Shown here one piece after another: positions 11,161 through 21,454 of a stretch of 44,093 bases of DNA. The notes beneath the pieces were generated by a model. It had not been told where the DNA came from and made no database searches. It saw only the letters and a program-made list of their open reading frames with translations. Made by a program: the position numbers and the translations under genes. Positions within the stretch are counted from its first letter, which is position 1. Every line of letters begins with the position of its first letter. The DNA comes from Perkinsus olseni (Eukaryota; Perkinsozoa; Perkinsida), in the NCBI GenBank assembly GCA_013115125.1, contig JABANN010000277.1, forward strand, positions 1 through 44,093, written 5' to 3'.

Positions 11161-11800
11161 GCTGTGCAACATCACCGCAAGGACAGTCCAAGCAATCTAC
11201 TCACTTCAACGCCCTCTCCGAAGGACAATCTACTCACATCAACGCCCTTTCTGAAGGGCACACACGTGAACTCAACTCACACAAGGAACTCAATCTTGAA
11301 AAAGGCTACTCATAAACTGCCTGAAGAGCTTCGACACCCAAGTTGGGGGCCCCAACCCTTAACCTCCAATCCTCAGTCCTAACTAACAGTCTACCCAGGT
11401 ACAACACTACCTCTACAGTAGAGGCTCTAGTACTGCCTATTCAACTCCAACGTCGCATATGTGATTACTACTGTCTGGACCACAACATATGTCTCAAGCT
11501 ATCTCACTCGATCCAGAACAACGCCTTACTACGGAGGGGGAATCCCCCATTATTCTTCACTTCTCTACTTCAGCATCTCTTTTCACCTCAGCATGTCATA
11601 CTTCTCTACTCGGGAGAGGAAAGTCTTTGTGTTATTATGCGCCCATCGTCTTGTGCATGCGTGCATAGCTTATTCCCAGTAAACGTGTCACGGTGACCCG
11701 GTCACCCGGGCCGGGTGTAACACGCGACGATATCTGCTAAGCAGATTCTGCTTTCCAAGCGAGCCCTGATTTGCTTTTGTAGTTAATTTCCGTCATATAC
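11161..11800. other. Spacer with a 33-base tandem repeat
   Basis: No supported gene. A 33-base unit beginning AATCTACTCAC is present twice (11194-11226, 11227-11259) with few differences. Overlapping open frames on the plus strand near 11343-11696 have low-complexity composition and no motif. Confidence 0.5.
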
Positions 11801-11805
11801 CGATG

Positions 11806-11852
11806 ATCTGCGACCCCAAGGGTTCGGGGTTCGAACTCTTAGGGTCGCAGAT
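11806..11852. repeat. Hairpin with 15-base arms in the flank of copy 3
   Basis: Arms at 11806-11820 (ATCTGCGACCCCAAG) and 11838-11852 match at 14 of 15 positions. The paralogous flank at 5505 has the left arm but not the inverted right arm, so the right arm looks like an inverted copy inserted here. Confidence 0.8.
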
Positions 11853-12243
11853 GTCCCACTTGCGAGCCCCACCGCACGGTGTCACGCTTAATCGTCTCTT
11901 GTTCTGTCTCCTCAAACACCCTTCGTATATGACCTAGGTTACCTGTGTGGACACAGTGTCGACTGTGTTTAATGGGTCGAGGTCTTCACGTTCCATGTGC
12001 CAACCCTTTTCCATCGTCTCTATGGTTTCATGACCCCCAGACAGAGTTACGATATCGTCTCATTTCTGTGACTAGTGGCGCAAGTTCACACGTGCGAGTC
12101 GGCCCGCACAATGTGACGCGATCGATTTTGCCAAGCGTAAAAAACTGGCCAAATAGCTGAGATTATTCTTTCTTTGCCTCACATCGTCTACAAATGTCGA
12201 GTTGCACATCACGAATCGTTGCCCACCTTAGTGTCTTTACTCA

Positions 12244-12645
12244 ATGCAACTCACCTCCACCGTCGTGGCTACGGTAGGATTCCTCCTACCGTGGCTCTCA
12301 GCTGCTGACTTGGTGCCTGGAGCCTACTAGAAACGCGAGGGTCTGCCCAATCTGTCCAATGTCGGTGCCATAGATGTGAAAGAGAGTGAAATCTTTTTCT
12401 ACTTCGAGGACCTTCCCCAGCATGATACCAGTGCGGCGTACTACGGCCCTTACTCTTACAAAGTCTTCTTCGGAAGTTTGGTTGCCACTCAGTTCCCCAC
12501 CGGCGACAAAATATTCTCAAGAGCTTCTCTCGGAGGCCTCACGAGCAATAGTTTAACCTCCATCGCGGTGGATTCCCAAGGCAGGTTGATGATGAGACAT
12601 CTAAATAAGCACCGGGGGAGCACCCAGTTCTACTGTCGCCTTTGA
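12244..12645 (+). pseudogene. Copy 3 of the secreted-protein gene with an early stop
   Basis: The frame runs from ATG 12244 to TGA 12645 (133 codons before the stop) and aligns end to end with the intact copy: signal peptide TVGFLLPWLSAAD, FEDLPQHDT, GGLTSNSLTS, and a C-terminal FYCRL. It carries one in-frame TAG at codon 29 (12328-12330), exactly where the intact copy reads TRC, and the adjacent conserved cysteine is also changed. Apart from that the frame is open, so decay is recent, or the last 104 codons are made from a downstream start without a signal peptide. The first is more likely. A sequencing error cannot be ruled out. Confidence 0.7.
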
Positions 12646-12659
12646 AGTGGAAGAGAACC

Positions 12660-13040
12660 GGTTTTCTGATGCACGATATTATTCGCCGATGGTAGGCCGT
12701 GAGTAACTCTCCGTCGCCTATAATCGCGATTCTTCTCATTTTTCGATACGTCGTGTGGTGAATCGCCGCTGCTTTATGACAATTTTCATTCACTCCGAAG
12801 GAGCAACATTCTATCAGACGATGTCACAGCTCCTCGGGAGACAGTCGATACTAATAACGGATGTCCGATTTGCTTCGCCATATTCACCTTCGTCTTTCAT
12901 ACTCAGTCTTAGGCCTCTGCTAATGAGAGGGTCCTAATCTGCTCCGGCAGGATGCCTTTTCTGCACTCGTTTTTCATTATGAAAATTTCATACTCAATCC
13001 TAGGCTCTTGCGAATAAGAGCAAAACGCTCTCACAGATAC
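12660..13040 (+). pseudogene. Downstream conserved block of the duplicated unit, copy 3
   Basis: Begins with the same sequence that follows copies 1 and 2 (near GATATTATTCGCCGATGG) and continues to the MSQLLG-type core at about 12820. The open reading is short and ends soon after. This copy lacks the palindromic and 18-base tandem expansions seen in copy 1. Confidence 0.4.
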
Positions 13041-14580
13041 CTTGATGGAAAAACTCTCAATGAGAATTAAGATGCACATGGGAATTGGAGAATATCAGTT
13101 ACGTTCGGTGGTCTTGAGGGCTCACCGTCTCCCCCGAGAAGACCTGGCCATCACCGACGCTACCCTGTCGCCTTCCGCCCTCGGCCACAGCAGGCCACCT
13201 TGTCAACTTAGTAGAGTGCGCACGGTCGTGAACTGCGGCGTGGGCAAGAGTTATATAATGCTTCGCTACTCGGCCCACCGAAGCTCTGAATCCATCAGTT
13301 CTCATCAGGTTCGGTCAATTTCTCTACCTGCTTGTCAACTAAATGGCAGAGGGAAGATTGAAACTGATGATGTTGCTAATCATGCATCGTCTGCTCAAAC
13401 CTGCATGGTATCGAAGAATCGACAATACGAATATACTTGAATTCAGAGAATTAAACGGACAATAATAATGAAGTAAAAGAGATACATATCAAAGTAACCT
13501 CGACAATTCCGCTATGGACTGTGCTCGACGAGGCCGCACGGCATCGGGTGGTCATCGATACCCCGGCGGCTGTGCGCCGGATCGTTGCTGCCAGTCGAGA
13601 AGTCCTGTCGGTAGGATCCCTCCGTACTCCATTTGGGACGGCAACTGGAGGTGCGGTAGACCCGGCAAGGCTTGTGCTGCAGGTAGTGGTGGACTCGAGC
13701 TCACAGACTGACCTCTCCCATCCGTTCCAGACACGGGTGCTCCACTGAAACAAGGACCATTCTGAACGACCGAGGAGGAGGCAGCTGTAACCTCACCCGT
13801 AGGATCCTCTCGGATACAGGCTCAGGGAGGGATTGCCTCCGCGATAATGATGCGGTGGAGGGGGAGCCATAGACAGTTGGAGGTGCTCGAACCTGAAAGA
13901 CGTGATTCCCACCGCTGTCTGTTACGAAGCAAGTCTCCTACTCGGATGAAGCCTCGCCTGGTACTGAGCACATACTGCTCTGAGGCGACTCAACCGGCGA
14001 CGATAAGGGTGAATACTCAGGGCTTCGCTGTAGCGTTTCCCGCCCGCTCCCATTTTGTGGGAGCCTGAGGTGCTGCTTCGAGAGCTGTTCACAGAAAGCC
14101 TGAGCTTACGGAGGCAGAGCGACCGAGAGCGGCGGAGGCGGTGGTAGACAGCGAGGGGGCCCTCCACAACGTGCAGGGGCATCCCGCCTTGTCAGCTGCG
14201 TATACCTATGATGATGATAGCTGGACGAAAGAACTAAAGGGTTTTCGGAAGAGTAATGAACGGTTCCCTCGCACTGCTCACTCTTGCCGCGATGCATTCC
14301 CCATAATGAGGTTCACGGTACCATCGGAAACCCTGAGTCCACGGTAACTGTCATGAGAACTACTGTATCAGGGACTCAAGCAGCAGATAAGGACAACGTC
14401 GTCATTAAACAAGACAATCCGAAGCGAAGTCCTGCCCGATCGGCATTCCACTCCTAGGTGTATGGTTCGAGGAAAAGTAGCCGTAACACAGGCACTTCCA
14501 TCGAAGTGAAACCCATACCCACTTCGCGAGGTCAAATTTGAAGATCTACCACATGTTCGAAAAACGTATAGAGCTTCATC
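13041..14580. other. Unassigned stretch with plus-strand open frames
   Basis: A plus-strand frame open from about 13457 to 13748 reads like protein (IPLWTVLDEAARHRVVIDTP and on to a leucine- and valine-rich end) but has no clear start in frame and no family I recognise. Further open pieces lie at 13847-14068 and 14141-14347. They may be exons of an unidentified plus-strand gene, or relics. No splice model holds together well enough to give. The opposite-strand PPR gene ends at 14585. Confidence 0.3.
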
Positions 14581-14584
14581 TCCC

Positions 14585-17500
14585 TCACCTCCTGAGCTCG
14601 TTGAGTAGTGGTGCAGCGAGCTGAGATGCTGCCGACTTGCCACCCCGCTGTACAATTTGGCTGAGAATCTCCTCTGTCACCCGCGGTTCCATACCAGGCT
14701 GATCACAGGGGCAGGGATAGTAGAGTTAGGGTTTCCGATAGTTGGACTTCCGTTTCTTGGAGAGTTGGACTCCGTTTGACTTGGTTCCCGAGAGTTCGTA
14801 CAGAGCCGAGGCACGTGATAGAGACTCGATTTTCCGCACTCACCGGCCTCCTGCAGAGAGCCATACCATTGGCAGGCGACAGTCCATATGCACATCGGAC
14901 CACTCTCGCTGCCATCTCCAGCTGGTTCGCATATATGCATCCGCGGGCCAGTACGGCGTATCTTAGGTTGAAGAGTAGCCGATACGGAAAATCGACCTTC
15001 GGTGCGCGTCAAGCAAGCGCCTTACGATACCTACGTCTTTTGATCTGGATCCACACGATATTCTTCTATCATAGTATCGTGCAGCTTCATAGCCCGCTGC
15101 AGCTGCCTGTTGTGAACACAGGCCTGTATCAGGCACGTATACCTGAGGATCCACCATCACCGCCGCCACATCCTCTCCTGGGGGGAGTGCCAACGCCTAC
15201 ACATGAACGTTGGCTCGAAAGCTGTAGGCTCTACAGAGGTCCTCAACCATATTAAAAGCCTCCAACAGCCTCCTCGCCCTCCCCAGTAACTTCACCAAGA
15301 TCGACAAAGTATAATTACCTACGACAAGTTCAGCCAAGAGCGCACTCCTAGACGACCGGCTCACTTGGCGCCACTTGATTCGCTCTCATCTCATCGAGCA
15401 GCTCCAAGGCCTGTTCGACACGGTGCTGCTTCGCACAGCCGTCCAGCAGGGAGTTATACATGATCTCGTCGGGAGCCTGCTCTCACAGGTTCCATGCGGA
15501 GAAGGCTCTCCCCAGGTCCTTACGAATCTCCTTCTACGATCATTCTGGTTATCACCCGACATGTCTCTCAGCACCGAGAAGGCCCTACCAACATCCCCGG
15601 CCAGACAGTAACTATCAAAGACTCCTACTCTCCCAAACAACTGGCAATGGCCCCCTGCTACCCTTTGACTACAGTACTATAGGTGATGATATCGGGTTCG
15701 ATCCCCTGCACCTCCATAGCACGAAAGATATCCGAAACCTGTCGCTGGCTCGCTCTGGTAACAAGCCAACAGACTCACAGACTACCCGGTCCATCATGCC
15801 GCCCCTAGCGCAAGCGTCCATGATAGTATTGAATGACACTGTGTTAAGCGGAATATTATTCATTACCATCTCCTGGTACCTGAGGCACTGGTAGTGTGAC
15901 AAGAGCCATTCCCCGTCCGCCATGACCTACACATCGAAGACCCGATCTACTTGTTTGGAAAGGGCAAACCCCTTGAGCACTGTAGAGTACCTACCAAGGA
16001 GTCCTCGCTCCGTGAGTGAAACCGCTGGCTAGGTCGCGAGGAGGATCTGTCCTGGCCGGGGCCGCTGGGTCGGCCTGCTGGGAGACAGGGGTCCCGCCGG
16101 GGCCAACGGACAACTTGTCGCCATCCACTGGATAGAATCCAGTGGACCTCAAGGACCGCCGCTGTCCACGGAGAGGTATTAGCGCCTGGCCGATAGACGG
16201 CTATTCAGCGAGAGCGAGTTCATCCATAGCACTCTAATAATGGGGAACCAAGCCGAGCATCGCGCCCGTCCAGTCAGTGGATTCTACAGGCTCCGTTCAC
16301 AATAAGGTGCATTCCGGTAGCGCAAGAGAGCGATCGAGATTATCAGCGTCCTGGTCGAGTCTCGGTGGGGGAACCGTCAACACGAAGAGAGAACTCACAC
16401 GATAGTATTCACACAATCCGCGCACTCCGGCGTATTGAGCATTTCATGAATTAATAATAACGCATCCTCTGGGTACCGGTTCGTAACCAGTGCATCAACC
16501 ATACCTAAACCACAAAATACCTCTACCAGGGATCGAACCCGCGCCTCCTCACATCCCAACGTTATCGCAGTGGGCTTGACAGCCCTATGCCGCATCTCCG
16601 TCCACAGAGCCCAAACCTTCCTCAAATCCTTCGCATGACCATAGGCTTTAATCATGCTCCCGTAAGTCGGAGCCGTCAGCCCCTTCAGCAGACCCCCTTC
16701 CGTCGTGTACCTGTCACCAGCTCATCCCTCACCGCCAGCGTCTTCTGTTCCTTCATACTGCTGTAGCTTATGCGATAGTATATCCAACTTGCCGATTCTG
16801 ATACAGGCTTCTATCACTGACGAGAACAGCACTTCATCCATCTCTCCTCGCATTCTCTCAACCAACTCCATCGTCCGAACCTGTCAATGCCTCTCAGCCC
16901 GCTTAAACATGGTTACGCCTAAAACCAATGCTTCTCCCGATCATCAACGAAGCCTCATTCGCGATTAAGAATGAACTTCGAGCCTTCAACCCCAGACAAA
17001 GCACAGGATGGCACATCCCCAGTTTGGGATCAGTCATCCTGCGGGACCCCTACAGCACGATGAACTGGAGTCCATCGCGGGCACACAGAAGCGCCGGTGC
17101 TTGGCCGATATATACGGAGAGATTCGTCCCCGCCATCCCAAAGCAAGTTCCCAGTAAGACTCACCACGTCAGAGGAATGCGAATGGCTAGTCAGAGCCTT
17201 CAACAGTATAGAGCAGGTCACTTTATTAGGCGGCAAGCGATTCCGCTTCATTTCATCAACGACCTGAAAGATTCATCTCATGCCCAACCTCAGGATTCCC
17301 CTACCTCCCAGATGCCTCTTCTGTCCTTGTTCTGCACCATGCTGTGCAAGAGCTCGTTGTAAGTGATCAGGTTGGGCGCGAAACCCGACTTCTGCATCTC
17401 TCGCATGATCCCTGAGGGGCGGGAAGAACGGGCGCCCCCCTCCCCAAAACAATTCAAATTTGTCGCTATTCTCCCGGAAGAAACGATGAAGCTCGAGCGG

Positions 17501-18885
17501 TGAGCGGAAAAAAATAGCGGAACCAGTCGACTTTCGGAATCTTTCTCGAAAGACCTATCGTTTGCCACCACGACCTACTCCGTGCCGCGGCGCAGCTACA
17601 AGCAGGATACCCTCTTACTTCTAGCCTGCCTCATGTTCCCCTGCTTAAGATGCCCTTTCATCACCGTATTGAATGACACCACCTGAGGAGAGAACAACTC
17701 CGGCGACAAACAAGACCATAACTGTTCCGGTCAGCAACCGATTCACATGCACCGGCTAGTCTCTCAGAACGAGCCTATCAAATGCCATACCCCCTCGGAA
17801 GTGATTCACCCGCCGGCAAGGATTGCCCTATGACAATATGCTCGACTGCAACCTATGACTATATGTCCTACGACTGCAAAGATTGTCTTCTGTGTCCCAC
17901 TAACCTGCACTACATCCCATCGTGTACTATAGCATAGTTGATATAATATATAACTCATCCCTCAAGTCGAGTAGGTTGCGTTAAACGGTTACTCGTTCAT
18001 AAAACAACGAGTGCCGAAGGGTGCCGAGAAGCTCCCCCGACTTCTATGACCCCACAGAGCTCACGTCCAGCTTTCCAGCTTCCCTCATCTCCTCGAAGAC
18101 TTCCCTGACTACGTCCATATTCCCGCACTGCACGGCCGCATCCAGCAGGCAGTTGTAACTGCATCAGCATGACCAGGACACACCAGTGCAGCAGCAGCAC
18201 ACTCACATAAGAGAGCTGAGGACGCCCGACCCGCTGCCCCTCGCCACGCCGCCGTCCTCGACGAACATCACCGCTTCATCGCCGGAAGCAGCGGCGGCCT
18301 TCAGCTCCTTGAACAGTTCCAGGGCAGAGCTCAGGTCACCCTAATAGAACACTATGAACAGCCTTCCTCGCTAAGCGGGAAATTTGTCCTTCGCTCCGCT
18401 CAACCCAGATTCACCTGTAAACCGTAACTGCGTATCATAGCCATATGCCTCCCGACACCAACGTCTTCCTTCGGGTGCAACTGCAATTCGACAACAGAAA
18501 TCACGTCTGATTCACCACGTGCCGCCGCTCTCACTTTGAACAGGACATTCGCAAGGTCGTGGTGACCCGCCCGAACCGCAGCAGATAGTATAATAGTGCA
18601 CAGGGAAGGATCTGCCACCGCACGGACAAGGATACGGCTTCCATCACTACGGATCATCACCTGGAATGAGCCCAAGGCGCCGCATGTCTGTGGAATAAAC
18701 ATGGCATATCTCCTCCCATTGTTCCTTGATGGCCAGCACTTTGATGACTTTATCCATCACCTACGATCGGTATGCACCCCACTCGAGAGGGCCAACAGCA
18801 GGTGACGACCACCTACTTGGAGATTGATAGCTGGATCGGCTGTGGGCATCTTATCCTCCTTGTACTTCATGTATCTGAGCACCAT
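14585..18885 (-). CDS. Pentatricopeptide repeat (PPR) protein, 21 exons
   Basis: Exons, from high to low: 18817-18885, 18661-18760, 18535-18611, 18415-18480, 18207-18340, 18065-18158, 17619-17682, 17305-17411, 17165-17263, 16733-16880, 16553-16696, 16399-16504, 15931-15990, 15786-15879, 15662-15738, 15538-15611, 15365-15481, 15201-15318, 15035-15142, 14844-14961, 14585-14698. They sum to 2088 bases (695 residues) with phase kept at all 20 junctions and GT..AG at each. Most introns are 36-75 bases; five are longer (145-408). The protein is a chain of 35-residue PPR helical pairs, e.g. PDIITYSTVVKG, PDEIMYNSLLDGCAK, VVSFNTVMKGHLK, VSFNTIMDACARGG. PPR proteins bind organellar RNA base by base. 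I see no convincing targeting peptide, so an upstream exon may be missing and the ATG at 18885 is provisional. A partial copy lies at 10508-11160. Confidence 0.85.
17827..17881. repeat. Imperfect tandem repeat inside a long PPR intron
   Basis: Two units of 25-30 bases, each beginning CCTATGAC and ending CGACTGCAA, lie inside the 382-base intron between PPR exons 6 and 7. They may explain part of that intron's unusual length. Confidence 0.5.
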
Positions 18886-19021
18886 ACCACAACAATGGCG
18901 ACGTTGGTAGCGCAACAGAGAAAAGTTTTATCTAAGAGTGCCGGAATTCGAGGGGTCTCCGGCGTTTGAATGGTTCATATATCAAATATATCAAAACCGA
19001 GAGAGAGCGGTTCCAGTTTAA

Positions 19022-20309
19022 TATACCAACGCTCAGATCACGGTCAAAGCTTTCGATTGCGGCCGACGAGGAGTCCTGATCCACTCGCCAACCCGAACAA
19101 GAGGTTACGAGGGAATAGGCCCCTTTCAATTCGGCACTTTCTACGACAACTCTGGCCTGTCGGTCAGCAAGCGCCTGTACAGTTACACAGAGACCATACC
19201 GGCGCATCGCGCTGCATTTCACGAGGAGACAGCTCCGCCAATCGACGGGCTACAGTACTTCTGCCAGAGTTTATTACGTTTCAAGAGCCAAAGCAGCATT
19301 CTTGCTACTCAGACAGTTGTTGAAGAACTGGACGATCACTCGACCATCAAAGCCTCCTCCTCGCCCGGGATCGACGGCCGACAGGGCCCCACAGAGCGAT
19401 CGCGTCTGAGTGGACACCACCCAGATGATGCCCGACGACCGCAGTCCAGTGTGGATTCGAAAGAGCTACAATTGAGGCCTGGTCGATCGGAGTGATCACC
19501 GCTGGTAGAGAGGTCGGTGAGGGAGTCGGAGACCTGTGCCAAATTGGTTTCAAGAATGAATCTTTCGCTTCGCTCCGCCCGCTACCATGCTTTGAGGTTC
19601 ACAGGGTAGCCCGAGCTCGCTCTCGACACGGGCGTTTCGAGAATGTCGCGTCGCGTCTGCTGTGGGGTCGGATGCACAGAGCCACAATTTGATAACGAAT
19701 CTTCCATCAAACCAGGAGCGACGATGCTGGCCGCTGGGGGATATTTATCATCCTCATCCGGCGGGGCACCTAGGAAGGAGACCAGCCCACGCGCTACTGG
19801 CTCCACGATCCGTATCCCTTCTCCGATTCCAATGCCCCTGTCAATTGCGAATGCATCATCGAAGCACACTCACAGTATCTCGCCCCTTCCTACCTTCAAA
19901 GGGCGTCCTTTTCGACCGACTGAGAGCGCAAGAATGAGTTGTAGTCGAGCTAACCACCAACCTGGGTGGCGTCTTGGGTGAGACCTGCACCGATAGCGCG
20001 TGAGAGCAGCACGACGACGCTCCTAGTTCAAGGTGGGTGATCGAAAATACCCTCTAAACGGCCGCCCGTCGAGAGTGATAGTGGCGGAGCGGAGAGCCTC
20101 GTCAATTCATATCGCTAAGAAGATGAACCGCCTCTTCCCTTACCGGCGGCGCTCTATCATCGGAACTCGATCTAGTGCCTGGCGGGCTCAGCTGCGCTGA
20201 ACTACGTGAGCTCAATGAAGCCGAGGTCGAGCCTGAGCTGCAAGATGACCTCGAGAAAGATACTCGAAAGATTCACCATTGGTCGCTGCTTTTCGTCGGC
20301 GAGTCATGA
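19022..20309 (+). CDS. Unassigned coding-like stretch (plus strand)
   Basis: A frame open for 157 codons (19022-19495) without an ATG reads like real protein, with segments such as ITVKAFDCGRRGVLIHSP and GIGPFQFGTFYDNSGL, then YFCQSLLRFKSQSS. A second protein-like open piece lies at 20127-20309 (LSCAELRELNEAEVEPELQ, then DDLEKDTRKIHHWSLLF). I take these as exons of one plus-strand gene or its remains but cannot join them with confidence. The region between has competing open frames on both strands. The family is not recognised. The gene would be divergent from the PPR gene, whose start is at 18885. Confidence 0.3.
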
Positions 20310-20566
20310 GCGAAGGATATCCGAATCTGAACGGGACACGACTCAGATTGAAATGAGCGATGGACCATCTAGAGCTGACCGTGCACCGCGAACATGCAGC
20401 AATCATCCGTAGGCTACCACCCACGGTGAAGCCTTTCCATGGGCCCTCGCTATGAGTATCATAACCACAACAATCGCTCGCGCAGCGTCAGAAAGTTTTC
20501 GGGAAGAAGCCGTTTGGACAAAGAAAAAAACTTGATTAGTTGGCAGGGAAAAAGGTTATGAAAAAC

Positions 20567-21120
20567 TCACATGGTGCAGTAGTAATTGTAGAGGCTCGCT
20601 ATCACCATAGCGATTCTGATAAGGTCCCCTGCAGCATAAGCCACGAGCACCTGACCCGGACTCTTGCGCCGCCTGTCCTCGCTAAGACAGTTCCTACAGG
20701 GAATGACAACGTTGATGTGTCCACCATCAGCAGAAGGGCTCAGGAATAGTTCTGGGGCGAAAGAGATCGTCCAAAGAATAGTAACACGCTGGCAAAGCTG
20801 TGGCTTCGCTCCGGAGAACAACAAGTGCTCCCTGCCGTTGAGCTGAGTACCCTGCTTCAACGGCGATGATTGCCCAACCAACTCCCATCAATTACCCCCA
20901 CTAGCTCGTTAAACGGCCGTGACCACTCAAAACAACAAAAGAGAGCGGAAATAATGATTTACTCCAGGTCATCGTGAATATGACAACCTCAACCAAACCA
21001 TGCTTGCAACAGATCCCAATAATCCCTCCCCGTAGCCGCCGGATCAGATTGAAAACTACTATGATGGTAGCCATGGATGACCAGTAGAAGGCCCCTCCTC
21101 AGAATACTGATTATCATCAT
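20567..21120 (-). CDS. Possible small gene with a membrane segment (low confidence)
   Basis: A 104-codon minus-strand frame at 20567-20881 ends in a hydrophobic segment (VLVAYAAGDLIRIAMVIASL) followed directly by a good splice donor (CCATGTGAGT). A short ATG-started frame at 21120, hydrophobic at its head (MMIISILRRGLLLVIHGYHH), could be a 5' exon. Composition is protein-like, but I recognise no family and the 3' end is not found. It lies just downstream of the NBAS-like gene. Confidence 0.25.
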
Positions 21121-21454
21121 GTCCAGCAATAGCACGGCACAGTAATCACGACTACTGATGATGATGGTGCCTCACTCTACATAACCCACTTTCGATCCAC
21201 CCAGCGACTGTGTAGAAGTCAGGGGACTCTTACCAATCATTGACCACCTCACTAGCCGCGCTGAGCTACTAGGCTAGTAAGGTAGACGCTCACAATGGAA
21301 CCACTTCTGTGGGACAGTCAGTTGTGTGCACTTCACCTCCGCAAGGACCGTGACAACACTCAACACAAGAGGCAACTGATGTCAGTATGAAACCACTTGA
21401 GAAATACTATGACGGGAGGCACCTATTACCGGCAGCAAGAATGGTCGATCAACA

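Noticed and set aside
11821-11852. GGTTCGAACTC, which resembles a tRNA T-loop
   Set aside because: It is the loop of a long hairpin with 15-base arms, no anticodon arm can be folded, and GGTTCGA-type 7-mers are not clearly over-represented in the window.
13042-13440. 132-codon plus-strand frame
   Set aside because: Mixed composition, no motif, no splice support and no paralogue; length alone is not enough in this base composition.
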